The notes below the pieces were generated by a model that saw nothing but the letters and a program-made list of their open reading frames with translations, had not been told where the DNA came from and did no database searches. Of a stretch of DNA of 6,604 nt, positions 1-5,277 are shown piece by piece (within the stretch, counting starts at the first letter, position 1; every line of letters begins with the position of its first letter). The position numbers were made by a program, and so were the translations under genes. The stretch covers positions 1 through 6,604 of the forward strand of contig JAFAZM010000309.1 in assembly GCA_019239785.1 (NCBI GenBank), in the 5' to 3' direction. The DNA is from Sphingomonadaceae bacterium. Lineage in GTDB: Bacteria > Pseudomonadota > Alphaproteobacteria > Sphingomonadales > Sphingomonadaceae.

Positions 1-2
1 TC

Positions 3-56
3 GGCATCGGCGAGATGCGCGCGCAAAGCGTCGAGGTGGTGCGGGAGGATCCTTAG
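3..56 (+). CDS. 3' end of an unidentified gene (partial, enters from left edge)
   Basis: The third + frame is open from the window edge and ends at TAG (54-56), giving the tail GIGEMRAQSVEVVREDP. The base pattern is what coding DNA of this GC-rich genome looks like: first and third codon positions are mostly G/C and second positions about half. The stop is followed within 15 bases by a large inverted repeat, as is common after gene ends here. The gene would converge on the DUF6491 gene. Seventeen residues are too few to name a family. The same codon phase on the - strand is also open and could begin at a GTG at 65 (VTPLRILPHHLDALRAHLA...). I favour the + reading because that GTG has no Shine-Dalgarno sequence, sits almost against the repeat, and is followed by rare CTA and AGG codons. 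Confidence 0.4.
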   Translation, partial: GIGEMRAQSVEVVREDP

Positions 57-69
57 GGGAGTCACCCGT

Positions 70-153
70 CCGTTCGGGCTGAGCCTGTCGAAGCCCTCCC
101 CTTCTCCCTTACCGCAACGAAGGAGGGCCCTTCGACAGGCTCAGGGCGAACGG
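70..153. repeat. Long imperfect inverted repeat (sphingomonad intergenic palindrome), probable bidirectional terminator
   Basis: The arms are 70-76/147-153 (7 bp, CCGTTCG), two G-G mismatches, then 79-93/130-144 (15 bp perfect, CTGAGCCTGTCGAAG). A further 6 bp at 94-99/122-127 can pair across a two-base bulge at 128-129, leaving a loop of about 22 bases. The core CTTCGACAGGCTCAG is familiar as a widely dispersed intergenic repeat in sphingomonads and related alphaproteobacteria. It lies between the apparent end of a + gene (56) and the end of the - strand DUF6491 gene (176), so the hairpin would form at the 3' end of transcripts from both sides. No run of T follows either arm, so it is not a textbook intrinsic terminator. 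Mobilisation by a RAYT-type transposase is possible but no such gene is in the window. Confidence 0.8.
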
Positions 154-175
154 AGCGTGCCGATCGGGCCGAGCC

Positions 176-586
176 TCAATGACGGCCGCGGGAGGCGGCG
201 ATCTCTTCGCGGCTGAGCGGGCGGATGTCGGTGACGAGGCAGCGTTGCCGGCCGGTCGGGCTGGGGACGATGATCTCGGCGTCCGCGCCACGGCCCTGAC
301 AAATCCAGGAACTGCCGCCGAGCGTGCGCAGGGCGACGCGGAGCGACCAGTCGATCTCCGGACAGGCGCCGGCGAGGCTCAGGCGGTAATCGCGATTGGC
401 GCCGACATGGACGTCGACCGTGTCCCGCGCCCGCGTGGTGAAGCCGTTCACCTGGGAGGCGAGGAAGCAGCGCGGCGCCGGCCGGTCCACGGCGGGCGCG
501 GCCTCGCCGCTGCCGGCCGCCGACCAGAGCACCAGCATCGCCCCGCCGACCGCGGGAACGACATAGGGGACCAGGAACTGCCGCAT
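176..586 (-). CDS. DUF6491 family exported protein
   Basis: This 136-residue protein of unknown function matches the pattern I know for DUF6491, a small family common in sphingomonads: a first conserved Cys (C40) followed by F..SQVNGF, a DYRLSLAGACP core (C75), an SSWICQG segment (C96), and a C-terminal RCLVTDIRPLS motif (C116) ending in LSREEIAA. The N-terminus (about residues 3-30) is hydrophobic with alanine-rich cleavage candidates near 28-31, so it is probably exported to the periplasm. The four cysteines of the mature part could form two disulfides. The ATG at 586 is well supported by AGGAG seven bases upstream. A 53-residue gene lies 69 bases upstream on the same strand and may share its transcript, although a TAGAAT box in the gap could be its own -10. 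The family is assigned from memory of the motifs. The function is unknown. Confidence 0.85.
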   Translation of the reverse strand: MRQFLVPYVVPAVGGAMLVLWSAAGSGEAAPAVDRPAPRCFLASQVNGFTTRARDTVDVHVGANRDYRLSLAGACPEIDWSLRVALRTLGGSSWICQGRGADAEIIVPSPTGRQRCLVTDIRPLSREEIAASRGRH

Positions 587-633
587 CGGCTTTCTCCTCA
601 GCGGTGCAAACTCGCGAAACGCCGTCCGGTTCG

Positions 634-639
634 ATTCTA
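634..639 (-). promoter_or_regulatory. Possible -10 element (TAGAAT) upstream of the DUF6491 gene
   Basis: On the - strand, TAGAAT matches five of six positions of the TATAAT consensus and lies about 50 bases before the DUF6491 start at 586. At the right distance upstream there is only GGGCTG, which is not a recognisable -35, so this is a weak call. If it is real, the DUF6491 gene can be transcribed apart from the small gene upstream. Confidence 0.25.
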
Positions 640-655
640 GCCGGGCGAGATAAGC

Positions 656-817
656 TCAGCCCCGGTCGGCCTGATCATGCCAGGAGCCCGCGCGACACTG
701 GCGGACGAGGCGATCCGATTCCTCCGCGAATTCGCGCGCCTGCGCGATGCTGTCGCGCAATGCGGCCTGGTTCTCCTCGATCCTGACCAGAATCTCGTCG
801 TCCGGCTGGGTCGACAC
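656..817 (-). CDS. Small coiled-coil-like hypothetical protein, GTG start (53 aa)
   Basis: Reading GTG at 815-817 to TGA at 656-658 gives a 53-residue protein beginning VSTQPDDEILVRIEENQ. Support comes from AGGAG six bases before the GTG, G/C-rich third positions, a plausible promoter just upstream and no competing frame with a ribosome binding site. Residues 8-42 are charged and amphipathic with heptad-like spacing (ILVRIEENQAALRDSI, then AREFAEESDRLVRQ), so one long helix or a short coiled coil is likely. There is one cysteine (C41) and no signal peptide or membrane segment, so it is probably cytosolic. I do not recognise a named family. It is divergent from pepN and lies upstream of the DUF6491 gene on the same strand. 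No in-frame ATG exists near the start, so annotations that ignore GTG starts or drop short genes will miss it. Confidence 0.7.
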   Translation of the reverse strand: MSTQPDDEILVRIEENQAALRDSIAQAREFAEESDRLVRQCRAGSWHDQADRG

Positions 818-842
818 GTTCTTCTCCTGATGTCGAGTCCAA

Positions 843-867
843 AACCTTGATCGAGATCAATCGTTCC
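843..867 (-). promoter_or_regulatory. Candidate EcfG-type (general stress response) promoter for the small gene
   Basis: On the - strand, GGAAC (867-863) is followed after 16 bases by GGTT (846-843). The consensus for the alphaproteobacterial general-stress sigma factor EcfG is GGAAC-N16/17-CGTT, so the -35 is perfect, the spacing is right, and the -10 matches at three of four bases. Transcription would start near 836, leaving a leader of about 20 bases that just holds the AGGAG at 828-824 and the GTG at 817. The fit of promoter, leader and start codon is the main argument. One mismatch in a short consensus means chance is possible. Confidence 0.45.
847..860. promoter_or_regulatory. Perfect Fnr/FixK-type palindrome (TTGATC-N2-GATCAA)
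   Basis: The 14 bases TTGATCGAGATCAA have two perfect 6-base arms and fit the Fnr/Anr/FixK half-site rule TTGAT-N4-ATCAA exactly. Such an AT-rich palindrome is unlikely by chance in DNA this rich in GC. It lies in the divergent gap, entirely within the spacer of the candidate EcfG promoter, so a bound Crp/Fnr-type regulator would most simply block that promoter. For activation of pepN at the usual -41.5 position, transcription would start near 895, but I see no convincing -10 there. For the small gene, -41.5 would fall inside the coding region. The regulator is not in the window. Confidence 0.45.
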
Positions 868-881
868 TCCGCCCGCCGCAA

Positions 882-904
882 GGGGCGGGGGTGGCGGGGA
901 TGGG
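882..904 (+). promoter_or_regulatory. Four-tract G-run (potential G-quadruplex) upstream of pepN
   Basis: The G tracts at 882-885, 887-891, 896-899 and 902-904 are separated by loops of 1, 4 and 2 bases, which meets the usual G-quadruplex rule of four tracts of three or more with loops of 1-7. It is on the pepN coding strand, 33 bases before the start, so it could fold in the mRNA leader or in the displaced DNA strand. GC-rich genomes make such motifs more common, and no effect is demonstrated. Confidence 0.35.
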
Positions 905-937
905 CCTCGCATTGCGCCGCACTGCCGCCCCGCCTAC

Positions 938-3529
938 ATGCGCTTGATGCTCGACGCCCAGAACGCCGTCGCGGCCCCCGCCGCCATCCGCCGCGAAGAT
1001 TACCGGCCGCCCGAATGGCTGGTGCCGGAGCTCAGCCTCGATTTCGACCTCGGCGCCGAGAAGACGATCGTCCGCGCGACGCTCCAGGTCGCGCGCAACG
1101 GCGGCCATCGCGCCCCGCTGCGGCTCGACGGCGATGCGATCGCGCCGCTCTCGGTGAAGGTCGACGGCGGCGACGCGCCGCATCGGCTGGAGGATGGCGA
1201 TCTCATCCTGGAGATCGAAGGGGATGCCGCCACGGTCGAGGTCGTGACCGAGCTCAACCCGCGCGCCAACACCAAATTGATGGGCCTCTACGAATCCGGC
1301 GGCATCCTCTGCACCCAGTGCGAGGCGGAGGGCTTCCGGCGGATCACCTTCTTCCCCGATCGGCCGGACGTGCTGTCGCGCTACCGGGTGCGGATGACCG
1401 CGGACAAGGCGCTCTATCCGGTGCTGCTCTCGAACGGCAATCGCGAGGCCGGCGGCGAGCTGGCCGACGGCCGGCATTGGGCGGAATGGCACGACCCCTT
1501 CCCCAAGCCGTCCTACCTCTTCGCCCTCGTCGCCGGCGACCTCGCCTGCAATCGCGACAGCTTCGTCACCCGCTCCGGCCGCGAGGTCGCGCTCGGCATC
1601 TGGGTGCGCGCGCCGGACCTGCCGCGCACCAGCCATGCCATGGCCTCGCTGAAGGCGGCGATGAAGTGGGACGAAGAGGTCTACGGCCGCGAATATGATC
1701 TCGACACCTTCAACCTCGTCGCCGTCTCCGATTTCAACTTCGGCGCGATGGAGAATAAGGGCCTCAACATCTTCAACTCGCGCTACGTGCTGGTCGACCC
1801 GGAAACGGCGACCGACGCCGATTACGACGCCGTCGCCGGCGTGGTCGCCCACGAATATTTCCACAATTGGTCGGGCGACCGGGTCACCTGCCGCGACTGG
1901 TTCCAGCTGAGCCTGAAGGAGGGCTTCACCGTCTTCCGGGACCAAAGCTTCTCGGCCGACATGGGCTCGCCGCCGGTCAAGAGGATCGAGGACGTGCGGG
2001 CGCTGCGCGGGGCCCAATTCCCGGAGGATGCCGGCCCGCTCGCCCATCCGGTCCGCCCGGATTCCTATATCGAGATCTCCAACTTCTACACGGCGACGAT
2101 CTACACCAAGGGCGCCGAGCTGATCCGGATGATGCACACCATCCTCGGCCCGGAGAAGTTCCGCGCCGGCAGCGACCTCTATTTCGAGCGGCACGACGGC
2201 CAGGCGGTGACCTGCGAGGATTTCGTGCGGGCGATGGAGGATGCCAGCGGCGTCGACCTCGAATCCTTCCGCACCTGGTACAGCCAGGCCGGAACCCCGC
2301 GCGTGACCGCGAAGCTTGCGCACGAGGGCGACACGGCGCGGCTCAGCCTCGCGCAAAGGACGCCGCCGACGCCCGGCCAGCCGGTCAAGGCGCCGGTGCC
2401 GATCCCGCTGAAGCTCGCTCTGTTCGGCGCGGAGACCGGCGCCAAGCATGCCGACCGGCTGGTGCTGCTCGACGAGGCGGCGCAGGAGCTGGTGATCCAC
2501 GGCGTCGGCGAGCGGCCGGTCCTGTCGATCAACCGCGGCTTCTCGGCGCCGATCGTCGTCGAGAGCGACCGCGGGCCCGCGGACCTCGCCTTCCTCTCCG
2601 CCCACGACGACGATCCCTTCGCCCGCTACGAGGCGATGCAGCAATTGATGCTCGACACATTGCTCGCCGCGATCGCGACCGGCGAGGAGAAGTTCGAGCC
2701 CGTCGTCGAGGCGGTGCGCGACACCTTGTCCGACGCAGCGCTCGATCATGCCTTCATCGCCGAGGCGGTGCTGGTGCCGACCGAGGCCTTCATCGGCGAC
2801 CAGATGCAGATCGTCGATCCCGATGCGATCCACGCCGCCCGCGAGAAATTGCGCTCCAGGCTCGGCCGCGAGCTCGAGCCGCTCTGGCGCGCGGCCTACG
2901 CCTCGACCGCAGCCAACCGCTTCGAATTGTCGCCGGCAGCCAAGGGTGCGCGGCGGCTGCGCACGGTGGCGTTGGGCTATCTGATGGCCTCGGGCGCGGC
3001 GGACGCGCCAGGCCTCGCGCTGAAGCAGTTCGACGCGGCGGACAACATGACCGACCGGCAGGGCGCGCTCGGCATCCTCGCCAACAGCGAGGCGGCGGAG
3101 CGCGAGACCGCGCTCGCCGCCTTCTACGACCGCTACAAGGGCGATGCCCTGGTCATCGACAAATGGTTCACCGTCCAGGCGCTCTCGACCCGCGACGACA
3201 CGCTCAAGGCGGTGCAGGCGCTGCTCGGCCATCCGGATTTCACCCTCGCCAATCCGAACCGGCTGCGCGCGCTGATCGGCGCGTTCGGCGCCAACCAGCG
3301 CGCGCTGCACGACTGCTCGGGCGAGGGCTACGACTTCCTCGCCGATTCGATCCTGAAGGTCGACAGATTGAACCCGCAGAACGCCGCCCGGCTGGTGCCG
3401 CCTTTGGGGCGGTGGCGTCGGTTCGGCGAGGCGCGCGCCGCGCTGATGCGCGCCGCGCTCCAGCGCATCCTCGCGACGCCGGGCCTGAGCAAGGACGTGT
3501 TCGAGCAGGTCTCGAAGAGCCTCGCATGA
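938..3529 (+). CDS. pepN: Aminopeptidase N (M1 family zinc metallopeptidase)
   Basis: This 863-residue enzyme removes N-terminal residues from peptides with broad specificity in the cytoplasm, recycling peptides made by ATP-dependent proteases. It is close in length to E. coli PepN (870), and key residues sit at a constant offset of +8: substrate-binding Q127 in CTQCEAEGF; the exopeptidase motif GAMEN at 269-273; the zinc site H305-E306-x-x-H309 (HEYFHNW) with third ligand E328; and the transition-state tyrosine Y389 in NFYTATIYTKGAE. Domain order is the N-terminal beta domain (to about 190), catalytic domain (about 190-440), beta sandwich (about 440-545) and C-terminal helical domain. There is no signal peptide. 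The start is uncertain: ATGs at 938 and 947 both lack a Shine-Dalgarno sequence, and 947 (MLDAQN...) looks more like the starts I recall for related proteins. The gene overlaps the next one by ATGA. Confidence 0.97.
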   Translation: MRLMLDAQNAVAAPAAIRREDYRPPEWLVPELSLDFDLGAEKTIVRATLQVARNGGHRAPLRLDGDAIAPLSVKVDGGDAPHRLEDGDLILEIEGDAATVEVVTELNPRANTKLMGLYESGGILCTQCEAEGFRRITFFPDRPDVLSRYRVRMTADKALYPVLLSNGNREAGGELADGRHWAEWHDPFPKPSYLFALVAGDLACNRDSFVTRSGREVALGIWVRAPDLPRTSHAMASLKAAMKWDEEVYGREYDLDTFNLVAVSDFNFGAMENKGLNIFNSRYVLVDPETATDADYDAVAGVVAHEYFHNWSGDRVTCRDWFQLSLKEGFTVFRDQSFSADMGSPPVKRIEDVRALRGAQFPEDAGPLAHPVRPDSYIEISNFYTATIYTKGAELIRMMHTILGPEKFRAGSDLYFERHDGQAVTCEDFVRAMEDASGVDLESFRTWYSQAGTPRVTAKLAHEGDTARLSLAQRTPPTPGQPVKAPVPIPLKLALFGAETGAKHADRLVLLDEAAQELVIHGVGERPVLSINRGFSAPIVVESDRGPADLAFLSAHDDDPFARYEAMQQLMLDTLLAAIATGEEKFEPVVEAVRDTLSDAALDHAFIAEAVLVPTEAFIGDQMQIVDPDAIHAAREKLRSRLGRELEPLWRAAYASTAANRFELSPAAKGARRLRTVALGYLMASGAADAPGLALKQFDAADNMTDRQGALGILANSEAAERETALAAFYDRYKGDALVIDKWFTVQALSTRDDTLKAVQALLGHPDFTLANPNRLRALIGAFGANQRALHDCSGEGYDFLADSILKVDRLNPQNAARLVPPLGRWRRFGEARAALMRAALQRILATPGLSKDVFEQVSKSLA

Positions 3530-4563
3530 GCCGCCGCGGCGCGGCCCTCGCCGCGGCCCTGCTGGCGCTCGCGGCGTGCAGCGGCGGCCCGCCCGAGGCG
3601 ATTCCGGCGGAAGGCAGCGCGCTCGCCGCAAGCCCCGCCGCGCGCTTCGTCCATCACCAGGGCGAAGCGCGCGAGATGGCGTTCACGCCGGACGGGCGGA
3701 TGCTGATCGCGACCGGCACCGACGGCCGGATCGAGCTGATGCCTGGGGCGACCGGGGCGGTCTGGCGCACGATTCAGCATCCGGGCGGCGCCTCCCCGCT
3801 GGCATTGTCTCCGGACGGCAGCCTGCTGGTCAGCGGCGGTTATGACGGGACGGCGCGGATCTGGCGGGTCGCCGACCAGCGCCCGGTCCGCACCCTTGCC
3901 GGCTCGACCGGCACGATCTGGAGCGTCGCCTGGTCGCCCGACGGAAGCCGGATCGCTACCGCCGGCGAGGACAAGATGATCCGCATCTGGGATGCCGCCG
4001 GCGGCACCCTGCTTCACACCCTGGCCGGCCACGAGCTCAACATCTGGGCGGTGCGCTTCAGTCCGGATTCGCGCCTGCTCGCCAGCGGCAGCTTCGACCA
4101 TTCGATCCGGCTCTGGGACGTCGCCGGCGGGGCTTTGGTGCGGCGGCTGCGCGGCCACGACCAGGCGGTGGTCAGCCTCGCCTGGTCGCCGGACGGCCGC
4201 ACGCTGGCGAGCGGCGGCGACGATTCGACCTTGCGGCTGTGGCGCGTCGCCGACGGCGCGCAGCTCGCCGCTGTGACCGGGGGCTCGGAGCATATCTATG
4301 CGGTCGCATTCAGCCCGGACGGGCGCTGGCTCGCCAGCGGCGGGCGGGCGCGGAGCGCGATCGGCACCTTCTGGCACCAGCTTACCGGCGGCGGCGCCAA
4401 GGGGCCGGCAGTGCGGCTCTGGCGAGTCGCCGACGGCGCGCTGCAGGCGACGCTCGAGGAGAGCGACGACGTGATGGCGCTCGCCTTCTCGCCGGACGGG
4501 CGGCTGCTGGCGACCGGCGCCAGCGACGGCACCAATTCGGTGTGGCGGTTGACGCCGAGCTGA
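3526..4563 (+). CDS. WD40-repeat beta-propeller lipoprotein
   Basis: The 345-residue product opens with a lipoprotein signal: MSRRG, a hydrophobic stretch at 6-16, and lipobox L15-A16-A17-C18. Ser at the +2 position favours the outer membrane over retention in the inner membrane. After a short linker, seven WD40 repeats fill the rest, at about 43-83, 84-124, 124-165, 166-207, 208-249, 250-308 and 309-345. Each carries an S/T-P-D-G/S turn, and most end in [IL]W[RD]. This is enough for one closed seven-bladed propeller, a protein-binding scaffold facing the periplasm. Blade 1 is degenerate (IELM replaces the terminal IW) and blade 6 holds an insertion of about 19 residues (RSAIGTFWHQ...). The ATG at 3526 overlaps the pepN stop (ATGA), implying translational coupling. 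The frame stays open far upstream inside pepN, but the lipoprotein signal fixes the start. The partner is unknown. BamB shows that propeller lipoproteins can serve envelope complexes, but no relation to it is claimed. Confidence 0.92.
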   Translation: MSRRGAALAAALLALAACSGGPPEAIPAEGSALAASPAARFVHHQGEAREMAFTPDGRMLIATGTDGRIELMPGATGAVWRTIQHPGGASPLALSPDGSLLVSGGYDGTARIWRVADQRPVRTLAGSTGTIWSVAWSPDGSRIATAGEDKMIRIWDAAGGTLLHTLAGHELNIWAVRFSPDSRLLASGSFDHSIRLWDVAGGALVRRLRGHDQAVVSLAWSPDGRTLASGGDDSTLRLWRVADGAQLAAVTGGSEHIYAVAFSPDGRWLASGGRARSAIGTFWHQLTGGGAKGPAVRLWRVADGALQATLEESDDVMALAFSPDGRLLATGASDGTNSVWRLTPS

Positions 4564-4568
4564 CCGTC

Positions 4569-4625
4569 ATCCCGGGCCCTTCGACGCCGCCCGCGGCGTC
4601 GCTCAGGATGAACTCCGTCCGGGAT
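4569..4625. repeat. Palindromic intergenic repeat with strong hairpin after the WD40 gene
   Basis: A perfect 8-bp stem GACGCCGC/GCGGCGTC (4583-4590/4593-4600) sits inside a wider pair ATCCCGG/CCGGGAT (4569-4575/4619-4625). It begins five bases after the WD40 stop codon. The boundaries GGGCCCTTCGAC (4574-4585) and GCTCAGG (4601-4607) are identical to stretches of the repeat at 70-153, so the two belong to one family. There is no T tract, so termination is plausible but not certain. Confidence 0.7.
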
Positions 4626-4660
4626 CTCAGGACAAGAAGTCTCGGCGGGTCTCCACGAGG

Positions 4661-4678
4661 CCCCGGCCTTCGCCGGGG
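4661..4678. terminator. Hairpin CCCCGGC-CTTC-GCCGGGG at the end of the MCE operon
   Basis: A perfect 7-bp G/C stem (4661-4667/4672-4678) with a four-base loop ends 12 bases beyond the lipoprotein stop codon, read on the - strand. The sequence GTCACCCCGGCGAAGGCCGGGG is a variant of a very common alphaproteobacterial intergenic palindrome. As both converging genes end next to it, it probably protects or ends transcripts from both directions. Lack of a U tract is the main reservation about calling it an intrinsic terminator. Confidence 0.6.
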
Positions 4679-4690
4679 TGACGAATTGGC

Positions 4691-5275
4691 TCAGCTCCCC
4701 AGCCAGGCCGCGACCTGGTCCGCTACCTGGTTGGCGGCCTGGTTCAGCGCCGGCGCGACCGCGGCTGGGGTCGCCGCAGCGACTGGGACGCGGGCCTCGA
4801 AGCGGTTGGTGGTGACGGCGCCGGCATTGCCGCGCGCCATCGCCGCGTCATAGGTGACGACGACCTGCATCGCGGCCGGATCGAGGCCGAAGCGGAGCAG
4901 CTGGCCGGTCAGGCGCGTGCCCGGATCCTGGCTGTACTGGCTTGGATCGAGCACGACCCGGCCGGTGCGCGCCGCGATCGTCTCGCCGAGCAGCCGGCCG
5001 AACAACGGCCCCGGATTCTCCACCCAGTCGGCGTCCTTGAGATATTGGACCGTGGTTTCGTTCACGTAGACCGGGATCCGGGTCGTGCGCAGCGCCTGCG
5101 GCACGGTCGGGGTCACCACGGTCACCGCCTCGTGCGGCCCGGCATTGCGCGGCTGCGCGACCGGGCGCGTCTCAGCCGGGGTCAGGGTGAGCAGATGGTC
5201 CGGCGTGTGGCCGCCGCCGAGGCAAGCGGTGAGGGCCAGCGTGAAGGCGGCGGCCGCGAAGAATCTCAGGCGCAT
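4691..5275 (-). CDS. ABC-type transport auxiliary lipoprotein (PqiC/LinN-like)
   Basis: From the ATG at 5275 the product has 194 residues: MRLRFF, a hydrophobic run, and lipobox L15-T16-A17-C18 followed by LGGG, then the YxLTP-like segment of this family seen here as DHLLTLTPAE. The core V..P.VPQALRTTRIPVYV..TTVQYLKDADWVENPGPLFGRLL fits the ABC_trans_aux family (PF03886; PqiC, LinN), whose members are lipoproteins partnering MCE transporters at the outer membrane. The C-terminus is an alanine-rich helix (residues about 165-194). A TTG at 5281, whose last two bases overlap the stop of the MCE gene (TTGA), would add two residues. I prefer 5275 because GGGAGGAG (5292-5285) lies 9 bases from the ATG but only 3 from the TTG. 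It is the last gene of the operon and equivalent to linN of Sphingobium by position and type, though direct orthology is inferred. Confidence 0.9.
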   Translation of the reverse strand: MRLRFFAAAAFTLALTACLGGGHTPDHLLTLTPAETRPVAQPRNAGPHEAVTVVTPTVPQALRTTRIPVYVNETTVQYLKDADWVENPGPLFGRLLGETIAARTGRVVLDPSQYSQDPGTRLTGQLLRFGLDPAAMQVVVTYDAAMARGNAGAVTTNRFEARVPVAAATPAAVAPALNQAANQVADQVAAWLGS

Positions 5276-5277
5276 GG

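Noticed and set aside
179..640. 153-codon + strand frame opposite the DUF6491 gene
   Set aside because: The - strand product carries a signal-like N-terminus, AGGAG and family motifs. The + frame has none of these.
637..912. 91- and 68-codon - strand frames over the small-gene region
   Set aside because: They are in other frames than the GTG-start gene, lack Shine-Dalgarno sequences, run through the regulatory gap and translate to Arg/Pro-rich sequence.
1867..3525. Extension of the WD40 frame far upstream inside pepN (would give an 898-residue protein)
   Set aside because: The added part is compositionally biased and overlaps pepN out of frame. The lipoprotein signal and ATGA overlap at 3526 mark the true start.
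857..3631. 924-codon open frame on the - strand opposite pepN
   Set aside because: It is the shadow of pepN: Arg/Gly/Ala-rich low-complexity translation, no ribosome binding site or domain, and complete overlap with a gene that has intact M1 catalytic motifs.
3328..4377. 349-codon - strand frame opposite the WD40 gene
   Set aside because: It is an antisense shadow of the propeller repeats, with Pro/Arg/Ala-rich sequence and no recognisable domain.
3666..4554. Regular repeat spacing in the WD40 gene as a possible CRISPR or tandem DNA repeat
   Set aside because: The periodicity of about 120-130 bases is that of WD40 blades at protein level. The DNA copies are diverged and in frame.
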